Below are positions 1 through 12,412 of a DNA stretch of 64,000 bases, one piece after another (position 1 is the first letter of the stretch; every line of letters begins with the position of its first letter). A program made the position numbers and the translations under genes. The DNA is from Siphonodentalium dalli. Taxonomy: Eukaryota > Mollusca > Scaphopoda > Gadilida > Siphonodentaliidae. The notes beneath the pieces are model-generated. The model was not told where the DNA came from, made no database searches, and worked only from the letters and a program-made list of their open reading frames with translations. Where the stretch lies: positions 67,051,675-67,115,674 of the forward strand of contig CP136065.1 in NCBI GenBank assembly GCA_032622095.1, given 5' to 3'.

Positions 1-120
1 ATATTAAAACAAAGTATTGGACCCTTTTGACCCGTACTTGTTAATAATTATTGCTATGACGTTGACGTTAAATTTACTCATGATGTCATGTATATGACGT
101 TACAAATAATCTCCAAAGGG

Positions 121-930
121 TTAAGCTCTGGTTGACATAATTATGATATATTTCGGTCTGCCAAAGACTGGTTTGATGTGTGATATATATTGGTCTGGCA
201 AAGACTGATATTTTGTAAGATACATATTTATCGGTCTGCCAAAGACTGACTCAAAATGTATGATGTATATCGATCTGCCAAATACCGAATCTTTTGTATA
301 ATATATATCGTTTTGCCAAATGCTACTTATTTTGGTGAGTTTCTTACGCACAATAGCTTTCTGATGAATGGCAACAACTTCAACAAGCCATATGTCCGAC
401 TAAATCCTGAAAAGTTACCAATAATTCTACTGTGGTTAAGGAGTCGATTACTTAGGGCATTACTGTATTTGTCTCACCGGATACACAATATCACATTTTA
501 ACACTGAATCAACAGCTTCAACATGTGCTTTGTATCTTCATTTATGTTTTTGACCAATTTTAGCAATCCCAATTTTGTATTTGGTTCACATATGATATAT
601 TTCGGTCTGCCAAATACTGGTTTGATGTATGATATATATTGGTGCTGCAAAGACTGATATTTTGTATGATACATATATATCGGTCTGCCAAAGACTGATT
701 CGTTTATAATATATATTGGTCTGCCAAAGTCTGAATCTTTGTATGATATATATCGGTCTGCCAAATGCTGATTCTTGTATGGTATATATTGGTCTGCCAA
801 ATGCTACTTTTTGGTGAGTTTCTTACACACAATATCACATTTTAACACTGAATTAACAGCTTCAACATGTGCTATGTATCTTTATTAATGATTTTGACAA
901 ATTTTAGCAATCCCAATTTTGTATTTTTAC
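121..930. repeat. Minisatellite of about 40 bp in two blocks
   Basis: A unit of about 40 bp built on GGTCTGCCAAAGACTG plus an AT-rich spacer recurs about six times at 145-345 and about six times at 595-815. The two blocks are parts of a larger duplication: the flank at 484-583 is repeated nearly unchanged at 829-928. The short open frames that run through it only reflect the repeat and are not genes. Confidence 0.85.
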
Positions 931-3145
931 AGAAATTTGGTGCGTTAATTTTCCAAAAGGGCCTAAACTGAGAGGGGCAATATTACGTGGCTACTCTGGC
1001 ACAATAACACAAAATTGAATTTTCAAAACTTTCCTGGGGGATGCCCTTAAAACCATCTCTAACATGCAACTCCCAACCAACTTCTGGCATAATCAGGATT
1101 TGATTTTGATTCTCGTACCCTCCAACTTGTGAATAAGCTTTGATTCTCGCAAAAATGCATGTATTTAAAGGCCTGCTATATATACATAAACAAAACACAA
1201 ATGACCATGTGGCCGCTCTCCTTATATACTTACACCTCACCCATGACCATACATCCAGTCATCCACTTGGGTATGACCGTATGCCCAAACACATGACTAT
1301 ATAGTCACGAGTCACCATAGGTAAACCCTGTATACTTATTCACCACATTCATGATCGTACAGTCACTTCTTGTATGCATATTCGCCTTACCATTGGCCAT
1401 ACAAAATCACTCCCTCTATATATATATTTGCCACACCCGTGCCCATATAGCCACTCAAGATATACATATGCACTGCAACCATAACATGCATGTGGGTGCC
1501 ATCATGATAGAGACGTGACAGAACATTTCAAGCCCAACAAAATAAAATTATGCCTTGTCCATCAATGGTTAGGACAAGACTTTTCATTAAAAAGTCTTTA
1601 AAAGGACATTTAATTGATAAAAAGCTGTAAAGCCGAACAGATTAGAGTGAATCCCCTTAGCATAGATGCATGCAGGCGGTGAAAGACTGATCGGTCTTTT
1701 TTATACCGATCGGTCTAATTGTCTATCTTTGACTTATCAATATAATGGATCTATTTTAGACCAATCGGGCTAATACAGCTCAATCTGTGAATCACTTCAG
1801 AAACAACTAGAATTGGTTCTGTCACTAAATTTGAGTCAGTTATCATTAATGCCGTGTTAAATTATACCATATTTATAGCCGTTCAGTTTTGTATTTTTGT
1901 CTCTCATTTCATTTCAAAATACTAGATCTTTCTTAATATTTTGAAAATGTTCATGTAATTTTCACTGAAATGAAGTTCGAAAACAGGAGAATGTTATAAC
2001 CGCATGTTACTGGATGGTTACTGTTTATAGATACATGCAGATGAACGAATATTAATATCTGATAATTTTTCATTAATCAATCAGTTAATCAAAATGAAGA
2101 TAATTATGTCGCCATGTATATACATCAAAATTTGATAGGATTACTAAGGCTAAGAGGTTACTTATACCACCCCACCCACCGAATATTTATAATTTTATTA
2201 TAAAAACTTCATGGTAACAGAATGATGTTATAATATGACAATACGCTAGCGTAATTAACGAACCACAGCTAAAACACATGCATAAGCTAGGATATATACG
2301 TCTTTTTAATCCTAAAAATAACTTCATAGATGCGTATTCCCATCAAATATGATTAACTTATGCCTTACATCGTGGTGTGATTATGACATAATAACACTCA
2401 ATACATGCATAAAAGTTCATCGACAGTGGGTTCTATAGCAATTTCGTGTATAAATTAGGTCAATCATATCATACACCAAGGCATGTGAGAAATCAGAGAT
2501 TCACAATGCAAACAGACTACGATTTCACCGACTCATACTTAAAACCTAAATAAAAAAACTTTTAAAAGCCATTCCTTTTGAACAAATTATTATAGAATAT
2601 AAACTACGAACATCAAGCTGAAAGTATTCAAAAGTCAAGACTGTTTGTTGTTGTCTAGAGGGGGTATTTTACTGAAATTAACCATTATACTATTGACGCG
2701 CGTGTGCACAATCAGAGTGAGATGTGTACTATACCAAGAAGCTTGTCGATTCATTATGACCATTCATTCATCAAAATGTCTTCATGTCGATTTCAACGAA
2801 ACTCGACGATCAACGTGATCATGTAGCTTTCACCATCGACCGAATTTGCGATAACCTGAATGTATCTTCTGCTTTGTTCACAAGTATGTGTTTGTCGATT
2901 TATGAAAATAGAAGGATATCTGAGGATTATCAGATTCACGTATGTACTCGGTAATATTATAATTCAAACGTGATATAATAACGTTTGCTTGAATCACGAA
3001 TTTCGATTTCGATTCCAGTATTGTCCCCAGCCCAGCCAGAGTGATTGAGATTTTCCCATTGGATGCGACATTTATATGTTATGCCACTCCGTTGCAAATA
3101 TTTGACAGTCCATAATGTTATAATTATGTTCTCAATAAAAATGCT
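931..3145. other. Non-coding AT-rich stretch with a weak degenerate repeat
   Basis: No gene is recognised. Between about 1225 and 1480 a degenerate unit of about 65 bp (CCATGACCATAC, CAGTCAC and similar words) recurs three or four times. A small hairpin of GATCGGTCT and its complement lies near 1690-1715. The rest shows no structure I can support. Confidence 0.5.
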
Positions 3146-3490
3146 TTAAGGGTCAGATGCACGTTTGCCCAAAATATGGCCGAAATCATTGAAAACATCA
3201 CTGTTGTATGAGCCAAAAACAACAATGGAAAAATGAAAAATGCATAGCAACCAGGTTTCATATTGCTCAGCTTTATACATAGAATGTGTTGGTGAATTGT
3301 TATAGTATGATGGACATGTGGTTTCCTTTAAAAAGCACTTTGGTTTGAAAATGTGGGAAATATTTGGGAAAAATAGCATGTCTTTAGGTACCGAGAACTT
3401 TTAAATAACCAACAATATTGGACCAAAGAATGGACCATGGTGTGCTATGGTATCTGATTTACATGAGAGGAGCCATATTTTGTTCATAAA
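3146..3490 (-). repeat. Dispersed repeat copy, inverted relative to 7400-7700
   Basis: Read on the minus strand, this stretch matches the plus strand at about 7400-7700. Shared words include the palindrome-like GGTACCGAGAAC (here at about 3388-3400, complement at about 7495-7507), ACGTTTGCCCAAAA (3160s versus 7680s) and CATGAGAGGAGCC (3462-3475 versus 7412-7430). Neither copy keeps a common open frame, so this is an old interspersed element, not a gene. Its class is unknown. Confidence 0.7.
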
Positions 3491-3574
3491 ATGAGCTGCT
3501 TCGCCATCAGAGACAGATTCCAAGATGACGACAATCTGCTCTATCAATGGCCGGATTGGCCGCCATTGGAAAAC
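3491..3574 (+). CDS. Candidate short exon, unknown product
   Basis: An ATG at 3491 opens 28 codons that run, without a stop, exactly to a strong splice donor GTAAGT at 3575. The peptide is acidic and aromatic, including DRFQDDDNLLYQWPDWPP. It lies just beyond the dispersed-repeat homology and next to a CCAAT-type motif (GCCATTGG). I recognise no family and found no partner exon, so it may be chance. Confidence 0.2.
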
Positions 3575-3796
3575 GTAAGTCAAAATTTATTCTGTACGTT
3601 TGCGGACTAAAAAAGCAAATATCACAATATTCGTACCCGATCAGCACCCGATCTCCAAGAGGTTATCTGTATAACTATCAGGAGAAGTTATATTGACATT
3701 ACTGACTTCCAATTTAGCTACTTTTATTGAAAAAAAGAAGAAAACATTTGATGGAAATTTAAAAGTAAAATATTAAATTTCGCACATCTATCGAAA

Positions 3797-4095
3797 ATAA
3801 GCTTGATATCATTGCGACAATATTAAAAAGATATAATTCATCTCTTAAAAGTATCAAAATTGCACATAGTTAGTAATGTTTATGTTTAGTTACATCAGTT
3901 TTCCCACATAATAAGAAAATATACGTTTCTGTGTATAATACGGGGAACTATATATTGCGTCATACTAAAGTGAGTTATGAAACCATTTCCAGTAATTGGA
4001 GAATTCGTAAAACCGAAAGTTGATTTTCTCTTCAAATTTGTGAAATTACGCATTGCATAATGTCCGATCGCTCTCAATGACGACCCATATTTAAG
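3797..4095 (+). repeat. Dispersed repeat, second copy at 53115-53405
   Basis: About 300 bp is clearly alignable with 53115-53405 in the same orientation. It starts at AGCTTGATATCATTGCGACA and includes GGGAACTATATATTGCG and GTGAGTTATGAA; divergence is moderate with small indels. No open frame, inverted ends or A/B boxes are visible, so the class is unknown. The surrounding bases do not match, which makes this an interspersed element and not a segmental duplication. Confidence 0.75.
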
Positions 4096-7000
4096 GAAGA
4101 GTAATTGGGAACGTGTCGGTACTGGTGGTTCCAACGATCGCATGAATGATTTTATACTTTGGTGTAAGTTTGATAAATTGTCGACGACTTGAAATATTGT
4201 TTACAAAATGGCTGACCGACATCAATTTCACACGCTCTTATATTTTTAACAAAAAAACGTACAACACACAAAGTTTGAAACGCTAGTCATATATATATTA
4301 TTTTTATCATAATAATCATGGTTGACATGTATTTATTCTTGGGCTATTTCTCATAAAAAAAATGAATCATGTTGCCAAGTTCTGGTCACATGCTATTTTG
4401 TATAGCTGACCAGTGGACACACCACAATTTTTATTATTTTTTTTACAATTTGGAGGCCCAAACGTCGAGAAATTTTGTCCTATTTTGGTTGTAATCAATT
4501 ATAAGAGTTGATTTTATAATACTAGCAAGTGCCTAATAATCGTGTCGTTACTTTAGTAATCGATGGGGTTCAGGCTGAAGTGAAAGTTAAATAACAATTA
4601 TAATATTAATAGTGTCAGTTCACATGGCAATTTCACTCTGTCTCAATGCCAAATAATACAAGTGATCATTGAGAATTTTGAATACAAGTTGAATATGTAT
4701 ATGTATTACGGTTTCATGGATCTTCAAATAAAAACAAGGGAAATAATTCAATAACAAATACCATATATATGACTTACTAGATCATGCCATAAATCGCTAT
4801 GTATGGGCATTGCCAGATTATAGATTCATGGAATGATCTATTAGTAACACCACACAAATGATGCATGCGACATGAATCAAATTTTATCCGAAGCCTGTTC
4901 ATTTACCGGTATTATAATAATATTATTACACTTCAATGTCACATTGTGGCTGCATTTTTAAGGATCTCATAACTTGTGCATATATGGGAAGAAAAATGGT
5001 TTGATATCATCATATTTAACTATTTATAATTAGTCAAATGTAGGATGTTCCAAACCTGGTTATCATGTTACAGGTACAGGTACTCAGCCTGTGTACATGA
5101 TCAGCATGTTAGGAACATGTAATGAAAGAGCTACAATTCATGGTCTGGTATATATAATGCTGGAGTATTATGTACCCCCTCCCCTACAAAACAAATGGTC
5201 CATTTGACAGTTGGAAATAAATGTATCAAGTCTCACGAAATAATAATAATAATTTATGTAGAAATTGTTCTTTTAAATGTTAATTTTGCAGCCAGTAATT
5301 AGTGGGGGATTTGAAACTTTGAGAGAACAAATTAGAACATTATAACCCAATGTAGAGGGGTGAAAATTATATTTTGCAAACTTGGAACTGGAAGGGCGTT
5401 AACCTTGTCTGGATCAAGGGCCGGTGCTTTTGGAAATTTTAGACAGTGGACACCCCACCCTCAACAGATATCATCTAGCTGGGTGTACGTGTTACATGGT
5501 ACTAATTAATTACATCTGTGCATTAATATGTTAGTAATTAATATGCGGCAATCTTATTTTCCACAACATCTGGAATATATATTACGGTATAACATTGTGC
5601 AACTTAACCCTCAAGCAATATTTTAACCCACTCATTGTTATCTTTATATTTTTCATAAAATATTACTTTTGGGTTTGTTAACCTGCAAAATGTTTTGTCT
5701 TTATTACAGTTGCCTGAACACTAACACATTATATTGCCACGAGGCTGTCCTGTACCTGATAGGAGAAGAGCAATGAGAGGTTGGGGGTTGTTCTGTACCT
5801 GGTAGAAGAAGGTTAATGAGAGGTTAATTTCTAATTACCTGTAACTGTCAACATTTACAGGTAAGTTGATATAGGTAATTTCAATTCATTAAAGGCGGCT
5901 ACCACAATTAGCTGGAAACAAATGTTTTGAACATCCCATCATGTGTTAATAACATTAAATAACAGTTTGGATTGTGTGCCCCCTCTGTACCTGTAGTATA
6001 TCGCACCAGAGTTAATTAACCACATGAGTTGTCGTGTGAACTGGGGTCTTTGTTAAGTTCAATCTAAAATACATGTGTATTATCAAAATATTTTATGTTT
6101 TATTTTATCCTGTCGCCGCCATCCAATAGCAAAGACACATTCAGGATCTCTGACATGTTATATGAATTTTATAATAATTAAATTGAATTGAGCTTAGTTA
6201 TATATTAGTTTTTATCCAAATATTTAAATTAGTACCAGTATAGGGCAATTCAGATCAACATGAAACTATCAAGTAATTAAATGAAACCTCCAACAGTTGC
6301 TGGAACCCATTGGAGGTGTTTGTTAAATCTAATTTGTAGTCTGTCCCAATAAAACATTTTACAAGGCATTGAGTTTGACCACTCAACGCTTCATCTACAA
6401 TTGAAGATACGTTTTAAATGAAAATAGTTTGTTATTTCATTTGTGTAATATGGGGTGTGTAATGCGAATTTACCCAGAGAGAGCTTTTTTTATTTTGTAA
6501 ACGTGGTGTCGGTGGCAACACCCCAGAAAGCTAATGCTGTTATACATTGCTGGTGCGAAATTGAAAGTTAAGAAAATAAAATTTTGTCTGTCTCTTATAT
6601 GTGATTGAAATAACTTGGATTCAAAGAAAATGAATCCTTGCCATTTGCAATCATTGACAATGCCGACTAACTGTGAGGTTGCCTTGCTGATAACAATGAG
6701 CAGATGAGCAGGTATGTAATTTAATTTAGCGTCAATACTGCACAACAGTTATGTGCGATTTTTGGTATAACCCATTACCCATGGTCCATAATATGACAAA
6801 TACAATACCTTACAGAAAGTGACACATTTGAGGTCATTATAAACTGTATTTCAACAGACTTATTACCAATATTCAATGGCATAGTGAGATTGCTTACTTT
6901 GATATAGTGGGAATACTTTGCATCATTGGGATACCTTAGTCCTGGTGGAAAACCACAGAATGTCGGAAGCAAAATGTATGATTTATTTGTGCATTTATTT

Positions 7001-7340
7001 GGTCAGTTCAGTTAAGCATGATATCAATGACAATCTATCATATATTGAGAGATATTATGCATTGAACAGCTGAATGAGAGATTGAGAGTACTATCTTTTG
7101 AGAGTTCAGTTGTTTTTTTTTAAATTGAAAATTAAATAATAACTAATAATTAATTATTAAATTATTTAGTAATTAATAATTATACATTGATATTTATATC
7201 ATTGTATTATGATTATTTACATTTCAGATCCAAATATACCGACTGCTAGCTTTTTTTTACAAGGTCAATTGGATTTGTTATTTGTCCATCCTGTCCTCCA
7301 TACATTTCCAAATAGTCCCAATTGCAAATGTCTGGCTTAT
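4096..7340. other. Non-coding AT-rich DNA
   Basis: No recognisable gene. A tandem duplication of about 45 bp sits at 5749-5830 (TGTACCTG, AGAAG, AATGAGAGGTT in each copy). An AT-only palindromic patch built from ATTAATTATTAA lies at about 7125-7190. Nothing else is supported. Confidence 0.5.
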
Positions 7341-7399
7341 TATTGCATTTTTCAGAATAGGGTACTCATAATTTGACTTCATTTATAAGAATGGCGTTC

Positions 7400-7700
7400 C
7401 TTTTTCTGAAGAAAGACGGCTCCTCTCATGGAAAACAGATACGATGCTACATCTGTCACCACAGTTTAATGAAGAAAGTGGAAGTAAATAAAAGTTCTCG
7501 GTACCTAAAGGAAACTTATTATAAAATGTTACAAATCTCTCTTGATTACTTTTATGATGTTCATATTTCAAAAAAATTAATACATGGTATGTATTCCTCA
7601 ATATGTGTTCTACATCCCTGTGAAGTTCCATTGCGTACAGTTGTGGATTTATCAAGATATTGCCAAATATTTTTTGGGCAAACGTACGTCTCCCCCTTAA
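7400..7700 (+). repeat. Dispersed repeat copy, inverted relative to 3146-3490
   Basis: Partner of the minus-strand copy at 3146-3490 (shared words listed there). A 134-codon frame at 7373-7777 crosses it but is not conserved in the other copy. Confidence 0.7.
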
Positions 7701-7777
7701 GCCCACCGATATACTGTGCGACAAAAGCGCTCGCAAAAATTCAAAACACCAATGTCGTATTGGATAATAATTGGTGA

Positions 7778-9370
7778 CGTCACAAAATCAGATATAGTCC
7801 AGCTTTGGTTCGTTATTATGAGCACCATTGTGCATCGTTCAATAATGGACCTTGATATTCATGACCATCTTTTTATCTTGTAATCAACAACACCAATAGT
7901 TTTTATTTATTCGTATTTTCGTATTGAAAATTATGAAATAAGCACATGCTACAAGGTCTGTCGGCAGATTCATATTCTCAAAATAAGTGTATCCCTCCAC
8001 TGTATTAGATCGGCCGTAGGACCACATTGAAATATGACCACTATCAACTGTTAACACAACGTTACTTCAACCCGGTTGCACTATTTCTCAACGTGGCGAA
8101 CATAACCATCAGCCTGGGGTCAATACTATGAAACTTTTTCTTTGTAAGAATCTACAATTGTTTGTAAGAAATAACAATTTATCATTCCGCCAATACTATG
8201 AACCTACTATTACAAACATAAATCACAAATAGTACGTGTTCTTTGTATTTACAAATATCTCCATCACAAAGAATGTTCGAGTACTATGAAACATAATTTT
8301 TCAGTTTTCGCACCCTTAACACGGATAATATATATATCTATGATACGCAGGGACGTGGCGACAAGGGGTCGATTCACCCCTCGGGAAAGTACAACCCACA
8401 GGGTTATCAACACGTTCAACAGCTGGAAATTTGATACCTGAAACAACATGAATTGGAAATTTTACAACAACAATAGGTTGAACTTGTTCTGTTATTATGT
8501 TTTTTCCAACAATTTATTAGGGGTTATGTTTTGTTTTAGACCAACATTTGCATATTTACCTCCTTTGGTCAAAAGTTTGGATTGAAATGGCCTATATTTA
8601 GAAATTGTTAAACCTTATGAGGTGTCAGCTTGGATGTGATGTAGCAGCATGTGTTCCTTGTAACTACTGAAATTACCCAATTTATTGAAAGTTACAACGT
8701 TAAGAACTTGTCAAGAATGTCTATATAGGGTGTCAAACATAAATTGTCGATTTTCACATCCTTAAACCAGAGCATATAACCATCTGATTCGCAGGGATGT
8801 AGCCCCCTTATGAAAATGTGTTATCCATGGAAATCTCATAAACAGGGACATGGCGATAGTGGTCTTGTGAACACGATGCCTGGCACATTACAGCTGTTCA
8901 GAATAGGATGGGGCGAGTAGCCGCCAAATCGTATGAGTCACAATATCTCTGACAAAAGTTAGTGATTAATACAAATAGTGAGCGATACTTGCGGATTATA
9001 GCCAACAGTAGCATGTAACATGTACTTACCATAATCAATGATATATCCAAGAATGGATAAAAATGACGCGTGTTCCCAATGTGAGTATGATTTTTCGCTC
9101 AAGAATGCATTGCGGATTATCCTTTGAGTTTCAATCGTCGACGCGAATGCATTTGGTCACGGTAAAGGACACGAATACGAAGATGCAAGCACAGTTTTCA
9201 TAAATGACTAGAGCATAAATGCAGCGACGTGGCAAGATGCTCTTTTTTTTTTTTCTCGAAACGTCGATATCCAACTGTATCCCCACCCTTCAATTATAAA
9301 CAATTATAAAATTGTTTACCCCGGTTGGCTTCTGATTTTCAAGCTGTAACAGTAAGTTGTGCACCCCCGC
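7778..9370. other. Non-coding, scattered degenerate repeats
   Basis: No gene seen. The word TACTATGAAAC or a close variant recurs at about 8128, 8193 and 8281, and again at about 10665 (inverted) and 10920. AGGGACGTGGCGAC or variants occur at about 8350, 8795, 8845 and 9800. These look like remains of an old repeat family. Confidence 0.4.
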
Positions 9371-9382
9371 CCCTTGGATTGG

Positions 9383-9660
9383 AAATATTGACTAAATATG
9401 ACTAACTTAGTGTTAGTCACAAACGTTTTGAGTAACTTTGGTCAATTATTGGAATTATTTGCACATAATTCAGCAACTTTAATTTACGCCTTCCAATTGA
9501 CTAAGAAAAGTCCCCATTTCTTAGTCGTTATGACTAACATCACCCTAGTAATTTTGATTAATGTTATGCCTCAGTCATGTTGGCTGAACTAAGTCAGTCA
9601 TCCTGAGGAAAAACGTTTGACTAACATATGTTAGTTATATTGACTAAGATTTGTTATCAG
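9383..9660 (+). mobile_element. Small TIR element (MITE-like), relative of the 34.27-35.87 kb element
   Basis: The ends are rich in TGACTAA and TTAGTCA. The left end AATATGACTAACTTAGTGTT matches the left end of the 34.27-kb element, and the right end (GAGGAAAAACGTTTGACTAA) matches the right end of that element (CAGGAAAAGCTGTTGACTAA). It has no coding capacity and appears to be a short internally deleted relative. I could not fix exact ends or a target-site duplication. Confidence 0.65.
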
Positions 9661-9863
9661 CGTAGAAAAATTAAAATACTTTCCTCTTGATATACGATTC
9701 CATCGTTATGTGGAATTTATAGGCATTTTTTTTCTTCAAAGGGTGCATATGGAAATTATAAGATGGACACCCCGTCGCCAAACTGAGCCCATATAGCCAC
9801 GTCCCTATCTAGATATATTATAAGATATCGGAGCAGTTTGAAATTATAAAATGACACTCCTAT

Positions 9864-10147
9864 TGGTTTGGTTTATTAGGGTTTATCGACGTTCTAGCCG
9901 CTATGCCACACACGACGTTGTCAATTTTACGGGTGGAGGAAAGACCACGCAGAGGCTCGATTTCACCGAGAAATCGTCCCACTGCGTGTAGAAACCACCG
10001 ACCCCCGGAAAGCAACTGACAAACTTGCCCAGATACACGATTCCGGTCACCCTCCATATGACGGGGTTAGAACCAGCTTCGTCAGCGCTGGACGGCATGT
10101 AACGGTGTAGTGTACCTGTCATTCTACCGACTGGCACTCTACCGCAC
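9864..10147 (-). mobile_element. tRNA-derived SINE with perfect 9-bp target-site duplications
   Basis: A 284-bp element is flanked by CACTCCTAT at 9855-9863 and 10148-10156. On the minus strand it starts with a tRNA D-arm-like sequence (CAGTCGGTAGAATG, A-box region). About 60 bases on comes GGTTCTAACCC, a close match to the RNA polymerase III B box. A central body of unknown origin follows, ending in AATAAACCAAACCAAT. The short minus-strand open frames inside it are not genes. The structure is seen directly; assignment as a SINE follows from the pol III boxes plus the duplications. The SINE family is not identified. Confidence 0.8.
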
Positions 10148-10156
10148 CACTCCTAT

Positions 10157-12190
10157 AACCGAGACCATTAGCACGTCCCTGATTAGATACACCCTCCCGA
10201 TAAAATGGAGCCACGTTACTGCCTCGATGTGTTATGATAAGAGTAGCGGATCAGTTTGAAATAATAGGATGGTCACAATATATATAATGCTATACCATCA
10301 GAATAATATTTTATTTTCACAAACTGAATGGTTGTAAATTTGTAATTTGTAAAAACAATGATCCCAAAATGTTTGTAGTACTCGGTATTACACTGACTTG
10401 TACTTACATACACACACTACAAACGAACCGTTTAATTGTTAACTTGCGCAGACAAGTGGTCATCAACTTAGCAATCCGTGAACCGATTGGATAGCTCTGA
10501 TAAGCGTTCACCTCTCAACTTATGATTGGTTATTTCTTTTGTAACTTTGGCCCGCCGTGATTCAATATATTGTTAATCACTCACAGGCAAAGGTTTGTCC
10601 GTAAGCAATCTACAATAATCAACAGTTGATCTTTGTGAAATTTGCGAGATTTTGTTAGCTCATCGTTTCATAGTACCGGCGTTCTCACTAATCACAATAT
10701 GATAGCACGCATTGTAACTTCCCCATATAAATTGTTGTCAGTTATTTTAGCTCTATATACATGTCCGTCTAATTTGAACTGGTATTCAGATAACACTGAT
10801 AACATGTGCATGGGAGCAGAGTGGGGAGTTAGTTTTTTCTAAGTTTTACAGCTGCCTTTTAGGGGTTTCACATCTCGCCCAGTCTAAGGTATTACAATAA
10901 TACGGCTAAATTTTCCCTGTACTATGAAACCACTGTGATAGTTAACACAAATTTGTAATTACAGGCTGAACAGCATAACGCAGTGGAAGTGACTGTAAAC
11001 GGAATGATGTCTTAGGTTCCACCAGTGCAGTGCCGGGATGACATGCCTGTCAACCGATATGGTGGCCAGATGTATTGACATATAACGGCGATTTTGTATC
11101 TGTCTTGTTGGCTTATAAACTAAATACATTATTTGGCCATTGTTCCTCGCATGTAAATTTATTTTTGAGTACGAACGTACTCGTTGGTTCAGGTCTTAAT
11201 GTAGTCGTCATGACACTTACGTACAGGGCGCTCAAAAAATTCTTGCAAAAACGAACACATGCTCGATTCTACTTCGCGCTTTTTGAACTACGCATTCGTC
11301 AATATTTAACACATTTACATTGATTTTTCACGAACAATTGTCTTGATGAATATATAACAATTAAACAGTGATTTGGTTACAACATCTATTCGAATGGAAA
11401 ACTATATCAGGTCCGAACTGACACTAGGAGTGGGGAAAATAACAATTATTTAGACATGAACGTAAATTAAACCAAATAAAGATATTCTGCTAAATACACT
11501 AACTTAATTCAGCATTTGATAAACTTTTTCAGCGCAGTGATAATAAATTTCAATGCGACTGCGTTTATACCCAAGGCAGTGCAATTAATTTTTGTACGCA
11601 TTCCTCAGTCGTCTACAACGTGGTCACAACGCACAATTAATGTGTTGTAAACACAACAACCGCATTTCGTTGACATTACGACCATGATCTAAAGGCTGAG
11701 GACCGCGTTAAAAAGTGACACTTGTTTTGAGAATATGTATAGGAATGGTGCATAAGGGCACATCAATGAGAGAAATGTGAAGCATGTTTAAAATTTAATC
11801 CTTATTTGAGCTGAAGCACAAATAATTGCATGTCAGAAGCGCAAATAACAGCGTCGTCTTGTGCTTTATGCTTAATCCAGCTATGGAAATTATTTAGGCC
11901 GAAATACCCTACCAATACAAATAATTTGCGCAGATCTTTTACGGTGAAGTGCAAATAATAATTAATATGCACTAAACTAAAATTGTCTCGAAGTCATGAA
12001 GAATGTGACTACTGACCTACCCCCCACACACGCTGGGTATTTCATCTGTCATCAAACCATGCAAAGAACATGCCTTCAATAATTTTTTCTTTGTTTAAAA
12101 TGCCTGTACGTGGCAGTCGGTACATTGAATAGCTTGATATCCAGTACAATATGTAAACTTTGAAGTAAAACTAAGTACATGACGGTTAGT
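10157..12190. other. Non-coding DNA
   Basis: No gene recognised. It contains further copies of the TACTATGAAAC word noted at 7778-9370 and otherwise unremarkable AT-rich sequence. Confidence 0.4.
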
Positions 12191-12192
12191 GG

Positions 12193-12305
12193 ATGCCATT
12201 TATACAAGACCTGTATGTTATATTTTAGAGAGGACTGTTTTTTGTTCATATACTGTAGAGCATGTCATTTTTATAAGAAATGTATGTTATATTTTAGAGA
12301 GGACA
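12193..12305 (+). repeat. Tandem duplication of about 70 bp
   Basis: TGTATGTTATATTTTAGAGA followed by GGAC occurs at about 12211-12235 and again at about 12281-12305, each preceded by a similar CATTTWTAWAAGA stretch. It is a simple local duplication. Confidence 0.7.
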
Positions 12306-12412
12306 CATACCGGGGGATCAGGTAGAAGTATTGCGTTGGAAGTAAATTAATTAGAACAAACACTGGACCAAAGTTGGAATTTGGAAGTATTCAATTTACA
12401 AATTGTTTTTAT

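Noticed and set aside
7373-7777. 134-codon plus-strand frame
   Set aside because: It overlaps a dispersed repeat whose other copy (3146-3490) does not keep the frame; no family recognised.
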